From Carboxylicivirga sp. M1479 (GTDB lineage: Bacteria; Bacteroidota; Bacteroidia; Bacteroidales; Marinilabiliaceae): a stretch of 64,000 bases of DNA. Every line of letters starts with the position of its first letter. Position 1 is the stretch's first letter. The translations under genes and the position numbers were made by a program. Below the pieces are notes generated by a model. That model was not told the DNA's origin. It made no database searches and worked only from the letters and a program-made list of their open reading frames with translations. Shown here piece by piece: positions 8,737 to 17,501 of the stretch. Location: contig NZ_VKDE01000003.1 in assembly GCF_007097485.1 (NCBI RefSeq), positions 1 through 64,000 of the forward strand, written 5' to 3'.

Positions 8737-11700
8737 ATGAGCGCAAAATTTCCGGAATATAAAGGATTAAACCTGTCGCAGGTAAATAAGGATATACTTA
8801 AGGCCTGGGAGGAAAACGGAGCATTTGAGAAGAGTGTTAGCACAAGGGAAGGTAAGCCTACATTTGTGTTTTATGAAGGGCCTCCATCCGCTAACGGAAT
8901 GCCAGGTATTCACCATGTGATGGCGCGTACCATTAAGGATATTTTTTGTCGTTTTAAAACCCAACAAGGCTTTCATGTAAAACGCAAGGCTGGTTGGGAT
9001 ACACATGGTTTGCCAGTTGAATTAGGCGTTGAAAAAGCTTTGGGTATTACTAAGGAAGACATTGGTAAAACAATTACCGTGTCGGAATACAACGAGGCTT
9101 GTCGTAAAGATGTGATGAAATACACGGATTTATGGGAAGATCTAACGCACAAAATGGGTTATTGGGTAGATATGGAAGATCCGTACATTACCTATGACAA
9201 CCGTTACATAGAAACACTTTGGTGGCTTTTAAAGGAGTTGTATAAGAAGGATATGCTCTACAAAGGTTATACTATTCAGCCATATTCACCTGCTGCAGGT
9301 ACCGGTTTAAGTACGCATGAACTAAACCAACCGGGTTGTTACCGCGATGTAAAAGATACAACTTGTACAGCACAATTTAAGATTGTTAGAAATGAGGCTT
9401 CTGAAAAGTTATTTAATAACGATGAAGAACTAAGTTTCTTAGCATGGACAACAACACCGTGGACTTTACCTTCGAACACTGCTTTGGCTGTTGGTCCAAA
9501 AATTGAATATGTAAAGGTTCAGTCGTATAACCCGTATACAGGTGCGCCTGTTTCGGTTATCGTAGCAAAATCTTTGCTTGATAATTATTTCAACCCTAAG
9601 AATGCAGAGCTGGATTTTGATGCTTATCAGTCTGGTGATAAAAAGATTCCTTTCAAAGTTGTTGCTAGTTATGTGGGAACAGACTTGGAAGGGGTTCGTT
9701 ACGAGCAGTTAATGCCGTGGGTGAAGCCTGATGGTGATGCTTTTCGTGTAATCCTTGGTGATTACGTAACTACTGAAGATGGTACTGGTATTGTTCATAT
9801 TGCGCCTACTTTTGGTGCTGATGATGATCGTGTTGCTAAGCAAGCTGGTATTGCACCACTTATTTTAATAGACACGGAGGGTAAGCGTCAGCCAATGGTT
9901 GATAAAACTGGTAAATTCTTTAAGATTGAGGATTTGGATGCTGAATTTGTTGCCAAGTTCGTGAATAAAGATACCTATGGCGAGTATGCAGGTCGTTTTG
10001 TGAAGAATGCCTATGATACTTCTTTGGCGGAAGATGCTCCTACGCTTGATGTGGATTTAGCGGTGATGCTGAAAAAGGAAAACAAGGCTTTCAAAGTAGA
10101 GAAGCATGTTCACAATTACCCACATTGCTGGCGTACTGATAAGCCAATATTATATTACCCATTGGACAGCTGGTTTATTAAAACAACGGCCGTGCGCGAT
10201 CGTATGATTGAGTTGAATAAAACCATTAATTGGAAGCCATCATCAACCGGAACAGGTCGTTTTGGTAAATGGTTAGAGAATTTGGTGGATTGGAATTTGA
10301 GTCGTTCGCGTTATTGGGGAACACCATTGCCAATCTGGAAATCAGAAGATGGAACAGAAGAAAAGTGCATTGGCTCTGTTGAAGAGTTGATGAATGAGAT
10401 AAATAAAGCCGTGGATGCCGGACTAATGGAGAAAAATCCGTTTGATGGTTTTGAAGTGGGTGATAATAGCAAAGATAATTACGATAAAATAGATTTGCAC
10501 CGTCACCACGTTGATGGCATTGTATTGCTTTCCGATAGTGGGCAGCCAATGCAACGCGAATCTGATTTGATTGATGTATGGTTCGATTCAGGTGCTATGC
10601 CATATGCGCAAATGCACTATCCATTCGAGAATAAAGAAGGTTTTGATCAGGTTTATCCTGCCGATTTTATTGCGGAGGGAGTTGATCAAACACGAGGATG
10701 GTTCTTTACATTGCATGCCATTGCAACCATGTTGTTTGATACTGTTGCTTTCAAGAATATTATTTCCAATGGATTGGTCTTGGATAAAAAAGGTAACAAA
10801 ATGTCCAAGCGCTTGGGTAATGGTGTTGATCCTTTTGAAGTGATTGAGAAATACGGTTCTGATCCATTGCGCTGGTACATGATTACCAATGCACAGCCTT
10901 GGGATAACCTTAAGTTCGATATCGCAGGTGTTGATGAAGTAAAACGTAAGTTCTTCGGAACATTATATAATACCTATTCTTTCTTTGCATTGTATGCCAA
11001 TGTTGATGGTTTTACCGGAAAAGAAGCATTGGTGCCAATTGAGAAGCGTTCAGAGATTGACCGTTGGGTCATGTCTTTGCTAAATTCATTGGTTAAGGAA
11101 GTAACGGAAAGCTATTCAAACTACGAGCCAACACGTGCTGGTCGCGCCATTCAGAATTTCGTTATGGAGAATCTGAGTAACTGGTATGTGCGTTTAAACC
11201 GTAAACGTTTCTGGGGTGGTGAAATGAACGAGGATAAGTTGGCGGCCTACCAAACATTGTATTCTTGCTTGGAAACAGTGGCTTTGCTTTCTGCTCCTAT
11301 CGCTCCATTCTTTACAGATCAGCTTTTTGCTGATTTAAACAAAATGTCAGGCAAGTATACCGATGTATCCGTTCATTTAGCTGAATTCCCAGGTTTTGAT
11401 GAGGGGATGATTGATAAAGCTTTGGAAGAGCGTATGGAATATGCCCAGTCGATTTCGTCAATGGTATTAGGTTTACGACGTAAAGTGAATTTAAAAGTGC
11501 GCCAGCCATTAAATAAAATAATGGTACCTGTTTTAGACGAAATCTTTGAGCATCAGTTGGAGGCTATTAAGGATTTGGTTCTGACTGAGGTGAATGTCAA
11601 GGAGATGGAGTATCTGAAAGAAGATGCCGGGGTCTTGGTGAAAAAAATTAAGCCAAACTTTAAAACCCTTGGTCCTAAGCATGGTAAAAATATGAAAGCA

Positions 11701-12168
11701 ATTTCAGGTGCTATAAATGCCATGGGTCAGGAAGAAATTGCTATCTTCGAGAAAGAAGAGCAATATGCATTGGATGTCAACGGACAATCCATTACACTAA
11801 CGCTGGAGGATGTAGAGATTATGTCAGAAGACATCCCAGGGTGGTTAGTAGCTAATGAGGGTAAGATAACAGTGGCTTTGGATATTAATGTAACTGAAGA
11901 ATTACGCGAAGAAGGTATTGCGCGTGAGTTTGTTAATCGTATTCAAAATCTACGTAAAGACTCAGGTTTTGATGTGACCGACAAAATTAAGTTGCAAATT
12001 CAAAAGCACGATGCCATTAATAGTGCCGTTGAAAAGCATGCTGAGTATATTGGAGCCCAAACATTAGCTGTTGAAGTAAAATTAGTGGAACAATGCAATA
12101 ATGATGGTGTCACAACCGTTGATATTGATGATGAAATAACCACCGCTATGTCTGTGCAAAAGGCATAA
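8737..12168 (+). CDS. ileS: Isoleucyl-tRNA synthetase with swapped GIHH signature (IleRS2-like)
   Basis: A 1143-residue class I synthetase charging tRNA-Ile in the cytoplasm. Visible parts are the N-terminal catalytic fold, the CP1 editing domain (about residues 190-400, with TTPWTLPSN at its entry), the KMSKR loop at 688-692 and a long C-terminal anticodon-binding region. The first signature motif, usually HxGH, reads Gly-Ile-His-His at residues 57-60, with positions one and three exchanged. Such GXHH forms of IleRS2 have been reported to be hyper-resistant to mupirocin. The start is set by MSAKFPEYKGLNL and the promoter; the open frame runs 23 codons further upstream but overlaps that promoter. 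Confidence 0.96.
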   Translation: MSAKFPEYKGLNLSQVNKDILKAWEENGAFEKSVSTREGKPTFVFYEGPPSANGMPGIHHVMARTIKDIFCRFKTQQGFHVKRKAGWDTHGLPVELGVEKALGITKEDIGKTITVSEYNEACRKDVMKYTDLWEDLTHKMGYWVDMEDPYITYDNRYIETLWWLLKELYKKDMLYKGYTIQPYSPAAGTGLSTHELNQPGCYRDVKDTTCTAQFKIVRNEASEKLFNNDEELSFLAWTTTPWTLPSNTALAVGPKIEYVKVQSYNPYTGAPVSVIVAKSLLDNYFNPKNAELDFDAYQSGDKKIPFKVVASYVGTDLEGVRYEQLMPWVKPDGDAFRVILGDYVTTEDGTGIVHIAPTFGADDDRVAKQAGIAPLILIDTEGKRQPMVDKTGKFFKIEDLDAEFVAKFVNKDTYGEYAGRFVKNAYDTSLAEDAPTLDVDLAVMLKKENKAFKVEKHVHNYPHCWRTDKPILYYPLDSWFIKTTAVRDRMIELNKTINWKPSSTGTGRFGKWLENLVDWNLSRSRYWGTPLPIWKSEDGTEEKCIGSVEELMNEINKAVDAGLMEKNPFDGFEVGDNSKDNYDKIDLHRHHVDGIVLLSDSGQPMQRESDLIDVWFDSGAMPYAQMHYPFENKEGFDQVYPADFIAEGVDQTRGWFFTLHAIATMLFDTVAFKNIISNGLVLDKKGNKMSKRLGNGVDPFEVIEKYGSDPLRWYMITNAQPWDNLKFDIAGVDEVKRKFFGTLYNTYSFFALYANVDGFTGKEALVPIEKRSEIDRWVMSLLNSLVKEVTESYSNYEPTRAGRAIQNFVMENLSNWYVRLNRKRFWGGEMNEDKLAAYQTLYSCLETVALLSAPIAPFFTDQLFADLNKMSGKYTDVSVHLAEFPGFDEGMIDKALEERMEYAQSISSMVLGLRRKVNLKVRQPLNKIMVPVLDEIFEHQLEAIKDLVLTEVNVKEMEYLKEDAGVLVKKIKPNFKTLGPKHGKNMKAISGAINAMGQEEIAIFEKEEQYALDVNGQSITLTLEDVEIMSEDIPGWLVANEGKITVALDINVTEELREEGIAREFVNRIQNLRKDSGFDVTDKIKLQIQKHDAINSAVEKHAEYIGAQTLAVEVKLVEQCNNDGVTTVDIDDEITTAMSVQKA

Positions 12169-12200
12169 GTGGACTATTTGATAACTAAAACTTAGTCATT

Positions 12201-12578
12201 ATGGCTGAAAAAACCCGTTACTCAGATGAAGAGCTTCAGGAATTCAAAGAGATTATCCTGAAGAAACTCGATAAAGCCAAGAAAGATTATGAATTGCTTC
12301 GTAATACCATCACACACCAGGATGGTAACGATACGCAAGATACATCACCTACCTTCAAAGTGCTGGAGGAAGGGGCTGCTGTATTATCAAAAGAAGAGGC
12401 TGGTAAATTGGCGCAACGTCAACAAAAGTTTATTCAGCACTTATCGGCTGCCTTGGTACGTATTGAAAACAAAACCTATGGAGTGTGTCGTGTCACTGGT
12501 AAATTGATTCCAAAAGAACGTTTGCAAGCGGTGCCACATGCGACCTTAAGTGTAGAAGCAAAGCAAGGGCAAAAGTAA
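12201..12578 (+). CDS. DksA/TraR-family protein lacking the zinc site
   Basis: A 125-residue protein with a long N-terminal helical region (about residues 8-80) and a C-terminal segment YGVCRVTGKLIPKERLQAVPHATLSV that follows the DksA zinc-finger pattern. Only one of the four usual cysteines remains, so metal binding is unlikely. DksA-like proteins bind RNA polymerase through its secondary channel, often with ppGpp; that role is inferred here. Bacteroidota commonly carry this cysteine-poor type next to ileS and lspA. It follows ileS by 32 bases and is probably co-transcribed. Confidence 0.85.
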   Translation: MAEKTRYSDEELQEFKEIILKKLDKAKKDYELLRNTITHQDGNDTQDTSPTFKVLEEGAAVLSKEEAGKLAQRQQKFIQHLSAALVRIENKTYGVCRVTGKLIPKERLQAVPHATLSVEAKQGQK

Positions 12579-12617
12579 AAGCCATTGGTTTGTGACTATT
12601 TCTTAGAAAATATATTG

Positions 12618-12656
12618 ATTGACCAATGAATTGCTATGTGTAATTCATTGGTCAAT
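12618..12656. promoter_or_regulatory. 15-bp perfect inverted repeat between the dksA-like gene and lspA
   Basis: ATTGACCAATGAATT at 12618-12632 and its exact complement at 12642-12656 are separated by nine bases. There is no T-run after it, so it is either a non-canonical terminator or RNA processing structure, or an operator in front of lspA. Confidence 0.5.
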
Positions 12657-12753
12657 TATGCGTTATAAAGTAATGGTAATAAAGTGTGTGTTTCTGTAAC
12701 CACATTCATTAATTCCCGTAATTACAGTCAATAAATATTTTAAAGCAATTACT

Positions 12754-13359
12754 ATGTCAGTATTGAAAAAGTCATTTCTCATCATATTTCTTATCCTGTT
12801 GATCGATCAACTTGCTAAGTTCTATATTAAAACACATATGATGCTTGGTGATGAAATTCCTGTTTTTGGTAATTGGTTTATCATTCATTTTGTCGAGAAT
12901 AATGGAATGGCCTTTGGTATGCAGTTGGCTGGTAAATTTGGTAAGGCTTTTTTAAGTATTTTCCGAATGATAGCTGTTGTGGGTATTGGCTGGTACATGG
13001 TTAATCTGAGTAAAAAAGATGCCCCAAAGGGTTTGATCTATTGTGTGGCTTTGGTGCTGGCTGGTGCTTTGGGTAATATTATTGATAGTGCTTTTTATGG
13101 TGTGATATTTAATCATAGTTACGGTCAGATTGCCACATTTATGCCTGAGGGAGGTGGGTACTCATCTTTCTTGCACGGTAAAGTGGTTGATATGCTGTAT
13201 TTCCCCTTGGTTGAGGGGCGTTATCCTGAGTGGTTCCCCTTTGTAGGTGGCAACCCTTTTATCTTTTTTCGCCCTGTTTTTAATATTGCAGACTCATCCA
13301 TTACCATCGGGATTTTTATAATATTATTCTTTCAGAAGCGTTTCTTTAAAGAGGAGTAG
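12754..13359 (+). CDS. lspA: Lipoprotein signal peptidase (signal peptidase II)
   Basis: A 201-residue inner-membrane aspartic protease that cleaves the signal peptide of diacylated prolipoproteins. Family motifs are in order: IDQLAKFYIK (helix 1), VENNGMAFGM, GALGNIID, KVVDMLYFP with catalytic Asp146, and VFNIADSSITIG with catalytic Asp180. It is longer than the E. coli enzyme because of an insertion between about residues 116 and 142 and a loop before the last helix, which is normal in Bacteroidota. The window encodes at least three lipoproteins that would need it. The ATG at 12754 begins the first helix directly. Confidence 0.95.
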   Translation: MSVLKKSFLIIFLILLIDQLAKFYIKTHMMLGDEIPVFGNWFIIHFVENNGMAFGMQLAGKFGKAFLSIFRMIAVVGIGWYMVNLSKKDAPKGLIYCVALVLAGALGNIIDSAFYGVIFNHSYGQIATFMPEGGGYSSFLHGKVVDMLYFPLVEGRYPEWFPFVGGNPFIFFRPVFNIADSSITIGIFIILFFQKRFFKEE

Positions 13360-13615
13360 TTTCCCTTAATGTTACGAGTTGTTAAAGCTTATTTGATATG
13401 TTGAAAAATATCTTTTTTAACATAGGATTATAGGCTATAATGCATAACTTCGCGCTGCCTTTGGTTTATGGGTGCTCATTGTGCTTGTAAGGCATTGGTT
13501 TTTAAATAGAAAGCTTTCTGTTTCCTGCTGTTTGCATTGGGAGTCAGGAAGCGATAGCGTACTGTTAAATCAACAATAGTACCTGATAAAGGTTCATTTA
13601 AAATTATAGTGACGT

Positions 13616-16036
13616 ATGAGTTTACGTTTGATATTATTTTCGTTGTTAGTTATTTTTGGTGCTCAGCTTGTGTTGCAGGCACAAAGTATCGACCCCAATT
13701 CTGTCGATGTGAAATCCATGAATGTGGATGATATGACCGATGCTCAAGTCTTGCGCATGGTGCAAGAGATGGAGAAGCGGGGGTTGTCAGAACAGCAGGC
13801 CATCGCACTTGCCCAGGCTCGTGGGATGAGTCAACAGCAGATTGCTAAATTAAGACAACGAATCAATGAGGTGAAACTATCAGGGGGATCTGATGCTACA
13901 AATCGAGGCGGCAGTGGAGCGATGACCGATGGGTATGGCATGGTGGAATCCATCAAGATGCCTGTTGATTCTGCAGTTGTCGATCAGCGTATTTTTGGTT
14001 TCTCCTTCTTTAATAATGAAAACCTGACCTTTGAACCCAACGTGAACATTCCGGTGCCACCATCCTATGTGCTTGGTGCTGGTGATGAATTATTAATCGA
14101 CGTATGGGGAGTATCTCAACAGAGCTACCAATTACTTGTTGATAAAAACGGATCTATTAACATTCCTAATGTAGGGCCCGTTCAAATTGGAGGCTTAACA
14201 CAAGAAGCAGCCCAAAAGCGCGTATTTAATAAGCTAACTTCAATTTATAGCGACCTGAAATCTTCAAACCCACGTACGTTTGCCACCATTAATGTGGGTA
14301 CGGTTAAGTCCATTAAAGTCAATGTGATTGGGGAAGTGTTTTTACCAGGGACCTATACCTTGCCTGGTACGGCATCTGCTTTTAATGCTTTGTATTTATC
14401 CGGTGGCCCTAACAAAGATGGTTCTTTTCGTAATATCCAAGTAATACGTAATGGTGAAATTATTGCCGAGTTGGATGTGTATGAATTTTTGTTGAGAGGT
14501 AAGAGTGATATAAACATTCCTTTAAGTGATAACGATATTGTTTTGATACCGACCTATGAAAAACGAATCAAAATAGCAGGCGAATTTAAACGCAATGGAT
14601 TGTTCGAAGCCAAAGATCAAGAGGTGGTGAGTGATATGATTGAGTTCGCTGGTGGTTTTACTGAGGATGCCTATTCTCAGCGTATTGAATTATACCGTAC
14701 CACATCCAAACAACGTTCATTTAAAGATGTAATGGCTAATAGTTACGATCAGGTAATGTTGCAGAGTGGTGATAGTATTGTGGCTGGTGTCGTGTTAGAA
14801 CGGTACGAGAACAAAGTTAGTATTGAAGGGGCTGTTTATCGACCAGGGAATTACGAATTAACAGAAGGCTTAAGTCTAAAGCAATTGATTGATAAGGCGG
14901 ATGGCGTTAGGGAAGATGTATTTCTTAATCGTGGTTTAATTACGCGCCTAATGGATGACCTAAGTTTGCAAAACATCACCTTTAACGTACAAGAAATACT
15001 TCGTGGAGATCAGGACATCGCCTTGCAGCGTGAAGATATCATCACCATATCATCGATTGAGGATTTAAGAGAAATAAGGACGGTAGAAATATTTGGCGAG
15101 GTGCAATACCCCGGTGAGTTTGACTTCAATCAGGAAATGACTTTGTCAGATTTGGTATTTAAAGCAGGTGGTTTTAAAGAATCTGCTTCAGAGGCTTTCA
15201 TTGAAATTTCACGCCGTTTAAGTCATGATGAAGCACAAAAGTCAGGCAATAAAATAGCACACGTCTACCAATTCTCCATATCCCGACAGCTAAAGATGCA
15301 CGGTGAGGATGCACAGTTTAGCTTACAACCATTTGATCAGGTCTTTGTAAGGCAGGCACCCGGTTTCGAAACGAAATCAATCATTAATGTGTATGGAGAG
15401 GTGAATTATGCCGGCTCTTTCAGTTTAACCTCCAAAAACGAGCGGGTATCGACCATAATAACCCGCGCTGGAGGCTTGTCGCCAGATGCCTACCCTAAAG
15501 GAGCTATGTTGACCCGTAAGGTGGAGGTATCGCAAAAAGTAAAGCGATTAAGAGAGCAACTCGTTGCATCAGATACCTCATTGGTATTCTCAGATCTAGG
15601 TTTCGATGTGGTGAGCATTGATTTGGAACAAATTCTTAAGAATCCAGGGACGAAAGAAGATATCTTTTTGCAAGATGGTGATGAATTAGTCATTCCCCGT
15701 CAGTTACAAACAGTAAAGGTAAGCGGAGGCGTACTAAATCCCTTATCAGTATCATACATAGAGGGTAAGAATATGAAGCACTATGTGCGTTCCGGTGGTG
15801 GTTTTGATTTGCGAGCAAAAAAAGGAAAAGTATATGTGATTTATCCCAATGGAGCAGCTGCTTCAACAAAAAACTTCTTGTTTTTTAGGAGCTACCCCAA
15901 GATAATGCCAGGGTCTGAAGTTGTGGTGCCACAGAAACCCGTCAAAGAACCAATCCCTGCATCTGCCTGGATTGCGATGGCTAGCGCCTTGGCTTCATTG
16001 TCACTCACGATTGTTACAATTGTTGACAGAATGTAG
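13616..16036 (+). CDS. Wza-like polysaccharide export protein with SLBB repeats
   Basis: An 806-residue outer-membrane polysaccharide channel of the OPX family. It has a signal peptide (MSLRLILFSLLVIFGAQLVLQAQ), a region rich in Gln and Met (about 30-90), and a Poly_export domain (about 140-230, VPPSYVLGAGDELLIDVWG). Several SLBB domains follow (recognisable by VNVIGEVFLPGTYTLPG, VSIEGAVYRPGNYELTEG, VEIFGEVQYPGEF, INVYGEVNYAGSFSLT), and a C-terminal hydrophobic helix near 785-800. The extra SLBB repeats make it about twice the size of E. coli Wza, which is usual in Bacteroidota. It opens the polysaccharide locus and pairs with the Wzz protein downstream. Confidence 0.92.
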   Translation: MSLRLILFSLLVIFGAQLVLQAQSIDPNSVDVKSMNVDDMTDAQVLRMVQEMEKRGLSEQQAIALAQARGMSQQQIAKLRQRINEVKLSGGSDATNRGGSGAMTDGYGMVESIKMPVDSAVVDQRIFGFSFFNNENLTFEPNVNIPVPPSYVLGAGDELLIDVWGVSQQSYQLLVDKNGSINIPNVGPVQIGGLTQEAAQKRVFNKLTSIYSDLKSSNPRTFATINVGTVKSIKVNVIGEVFLPGTYTLPGTASAFNALYLSGGPNKDGSFRNIQVIRNGEIIAELDVYEFLLRGKSDINIPLSDNDIVLIPTYEKRIKIAGEFKRNGLFEAKDQEVVSDMIEFAGGFTEDAYSQRIELYRTTSKQRSFKDVMANSYDQVMLQSGDSIVAGVVLERYENKVSIEGAVYRPGNYELTEGLSLKQLIDKADGVREDVFLNRGLITRLMDDLSLQNITFNVQEILRGDQDIALQREDIITISSIEDLREIRTVEIFGEVQYPGEFDFNQEMTLSDLVFKAGGFKESASEAFIEISRRLSHDEAQKSGNKIAHVYQFSISRQLKMHGEDAQFSLQPFDQVFVRQAPGFETKSIINVYGEVNYAGSFSLTSKNERVSTIITRAGGLSPDAYPKGAMLTRKVEVSQKVKRLREQLVASDTSLVFSDLGFDVVSIDLEQILKNPGTKEDIFLQDGDELVIPRQLQTVKVSGGVLNPLSVSYIEGKNMKHYVRSGGGFDLRAKKGKVYVIYPNGAAASTKNFLFFRSYPKIMPGSEVVVPQKPVKEPIPASAWIAMASALASLSLTIVTIVDRM

Positions 16037-16060
16037 GGAGGGTGAAAAAGACAAAAAAGT

Positions 16061-16177
16061 AACCGCATATTGCACGGATTATCACAGAAAAAGAAATAGC
16101 TATGCCATTTCAATTAATAAATGTAAAACAACGCAGTTGTTTTCAAATCCGTGTTAATCAGCGTCAATCAGCGGACA
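16061..16177. repeat. Structured repeat field 1, unit 1
   Basis: Begins AACCGCA and ends CAGCGGACA. It holds an AAATAGC-TAT-GCCATTT hairpin (one mismatch) and an AACAAC-GCA-GTTGTT hairpin between outer arms that are imperfect complements of each other. Confidence 0.75.
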
Positions 16178-16217
16178 AAGGAAAGTAAAACATATACCTG
16201 TGGATGAAAGAATAATC

Positions 16218-16345
16218 AACCACAGATTACACAGATTAACACAGAAAAGAAATAGCTATGCTATTTCATAAAGGAAAAGCGAATAGGATATATACGAAAT
16301 AACGAAGTTTTTTAATCCGTGCTAATCAGCGTCAATCTGTGGACA
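16218..16345. repeat. Structured repeat field 1, unit 2
   Basis: Outer left arm AACCACAGATTACACAGATT and outer right arm ending CTGTGGACA are imperfect complements; both ends carry TGTGG/CCACA where other units have TGCGG/CCGCA, a paired change. First inner hairpin AAATAGC-TAT-GCTATTT; the second is degenerate (AACGAAGTT). Confidence 0.8.
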
Positions 16346-16417
16346 AAGAAAGTAAAGTATCTATTTGTGGATAAAGAAACGATAGAGTGCTATTAATAAG
16401 ATAATAGAATAGTATAA

Positions 16418-16795
16418 ATGACAATATTACCTGATAAGGAAAAGACCTATAAAATAATTGGTTGTTGCATGGAAGTGCATTCCGAACTAGGTGGAGGCAT
16501 GTTAGAACCAATTTATCAGGAAGCACTAGCTATTGAATTGGCTAATAAGCAGGTTTCATTCAAACGAGAAGAAGCGTTAAGAGTATATTACAAAGGAGTT
16601 GAATTAAACAAACGGTATAAAGCCGATTTTGTCTGTTACGATGAAATTATAATAGAATTAAAAGCGGTTTCTGAGCTGACAGATGAACACATGGCACAAG
16701 TGATAAATTATTTAAAGATAACCGGAAAGAAACTGGCATTACTTGTTAATTTTGGAAATGAATCATTGGAATACAAGAGAGTCATTAATTCATAA
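16418..16795 (+). CDS. GxxExxY protein, PD-(D/E)XK nuclease-like (copy 1)
   Basis: A 125-residue member of the GxxExxY family, small proteins assigned to the PD-(D/E)XK nuclease fold, with no established function. The name-giving motif is Gly27-x-x-Glu30-x-x-Tyr33. Possible catalytic residues are Asp70 (ADFVC) and Glu80-x-Lys82 (IELKA), all present, so the active site looks intact. It has no signal peptide. The gene sits alone between the export protein and wzz and is flanked on both sides by units of one structured repeat family (two before, three after). A second copy at 44883 keeps the same residues at the same positions. Nucleic acid cleavage or repeat processing is only a hypothesis. Confidence 0.88.
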   Translation: MTILPDKEKTYKIIGCCMEVHSELGGGMLEPIYQEALAIELANKQVSFKREEALRVYYKGVELNKRYKADFVCYDEIIIELKAVSELTDEHMAQVINYLKITGKKLALLVNFGNESLEYKRVINS

Positions 16796-16866
16796 GTAAG
16801 CACTAATAGAAATAATATTAGACCATAGATTAACGGGTGTGAACTTTAAAGAAAAGGAAAAAAAGT

Positions 16867-16973
16867 AACCGCAGGTTATCACAGAAAAGAAATAGCTTAG
16901 CTATTTCAATTAATAAACTTAAAACGACGCAGTTGTTTTTAAATCCGTGTTAATCAGTGAATATCTGCGGACA
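16867..16973. repeat. Structured repeat field 1, unit 3
   Basis: Starts AACCGCAGGTTATCACAG and ends CTGCGGACA. Inner hairpins are AAATAGC-TTA-GCTATTT and AACGAC-GCA-GTTGTT. The left arm is about 12 bases shorter than in other units. With units 4 and 5 it forms a tandem array with a period of about 235 bases. Confidence 0.8.
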
Positions 16974-17099
16974 GCGAAAAGGAAAGTATAGAATCGCAGA
17001 TTAAACAGATGGTCATTAAAAAGAGAACTGACAATTATTTAGATTCAAAAGATACCGTGTTAAGCGGCAGACTGGATAAATAGAGAAAAGGAAAAAAAT

Positions 17100-17224
17100 A
17101 ACCGCAGATTACACAGATTAACACAGAAGAGAAATAGCGATGCTATTTAAAAAAGAAAGGATTACGATTTAAGGAACAACACAGTTGTTTAAAATCCGTG
17201 TTCATCAGCGAAAATCTGCGGACA
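17100..17224. repeat. Structured repeat field 1, unit 4
   Basis: Left arm AACCGCAGATTACACAGATT, inner hairpins AAATAGC-GAT-GCTATTT and AACAAC-ACA-GTTGTT, right arm ending AAAATCTGCGGACA. Between units 3-4 and 4-5 a second shared segment recurs (around 16980-17050 and 17234-17300, containing GGTCATTAAAAAG or its variant and GACAATTATTTAGATT). Confidence 0.8.
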
Positions 17225-17335
17225 GAGAAAAAGAAAGTATTGAATCGCAGATTAGATAGACTGTCATTAAAAAGGGAAACGACAATTATTTAGATTAAAA
17301 GAGCATCATATAAATTGGTAAGAATAAAAAAAAGT

Positions 17336-17461
17336 AACCACAGATTTCACAGATTAACACAGAAAAGAAATAGCGATGCTATTTAAAAAATGAGAGGATT
17401 ACGATTTAAGGAACGACACAGTTGTTTCAAATCCGTGTTAATCAGCGAAAATCTGCGGACA
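17336..17461. repeat. Structured repeat field 1, unit 5
   Basis: Left arm AACCACAGATTTCACAGATT, inner hairpins AAATAGC-GAT-GCTATTT and AACGAC-ACA-GTTGTT, right arm ending AAAATCTGCGGACA. It ends 40 bases before the wzz start codon. Confidence 0.8.
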
Positions 17462-17501
17462 GAAGAAAATATAATTCATATCTGCGGAAAAAGTTCATTA
17501 T

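Noticed and set aside
10226-10843. Open frames overlapping ileS on both strands
   Set aside because: Out-of-frame shadows of the synthetase gene.
16061-17461. CRISPR array
   Set aside because: Units are over 100 bases, imperfect and palindromic, with related rather than unique intervening sequence, and no cas genes are present.
16061-17461. Insertion sequence or transposon
   Set aside because: No transposase, recombinase or reverse transcriptase is encoded; the only gene inside is the GxxExxY protein.
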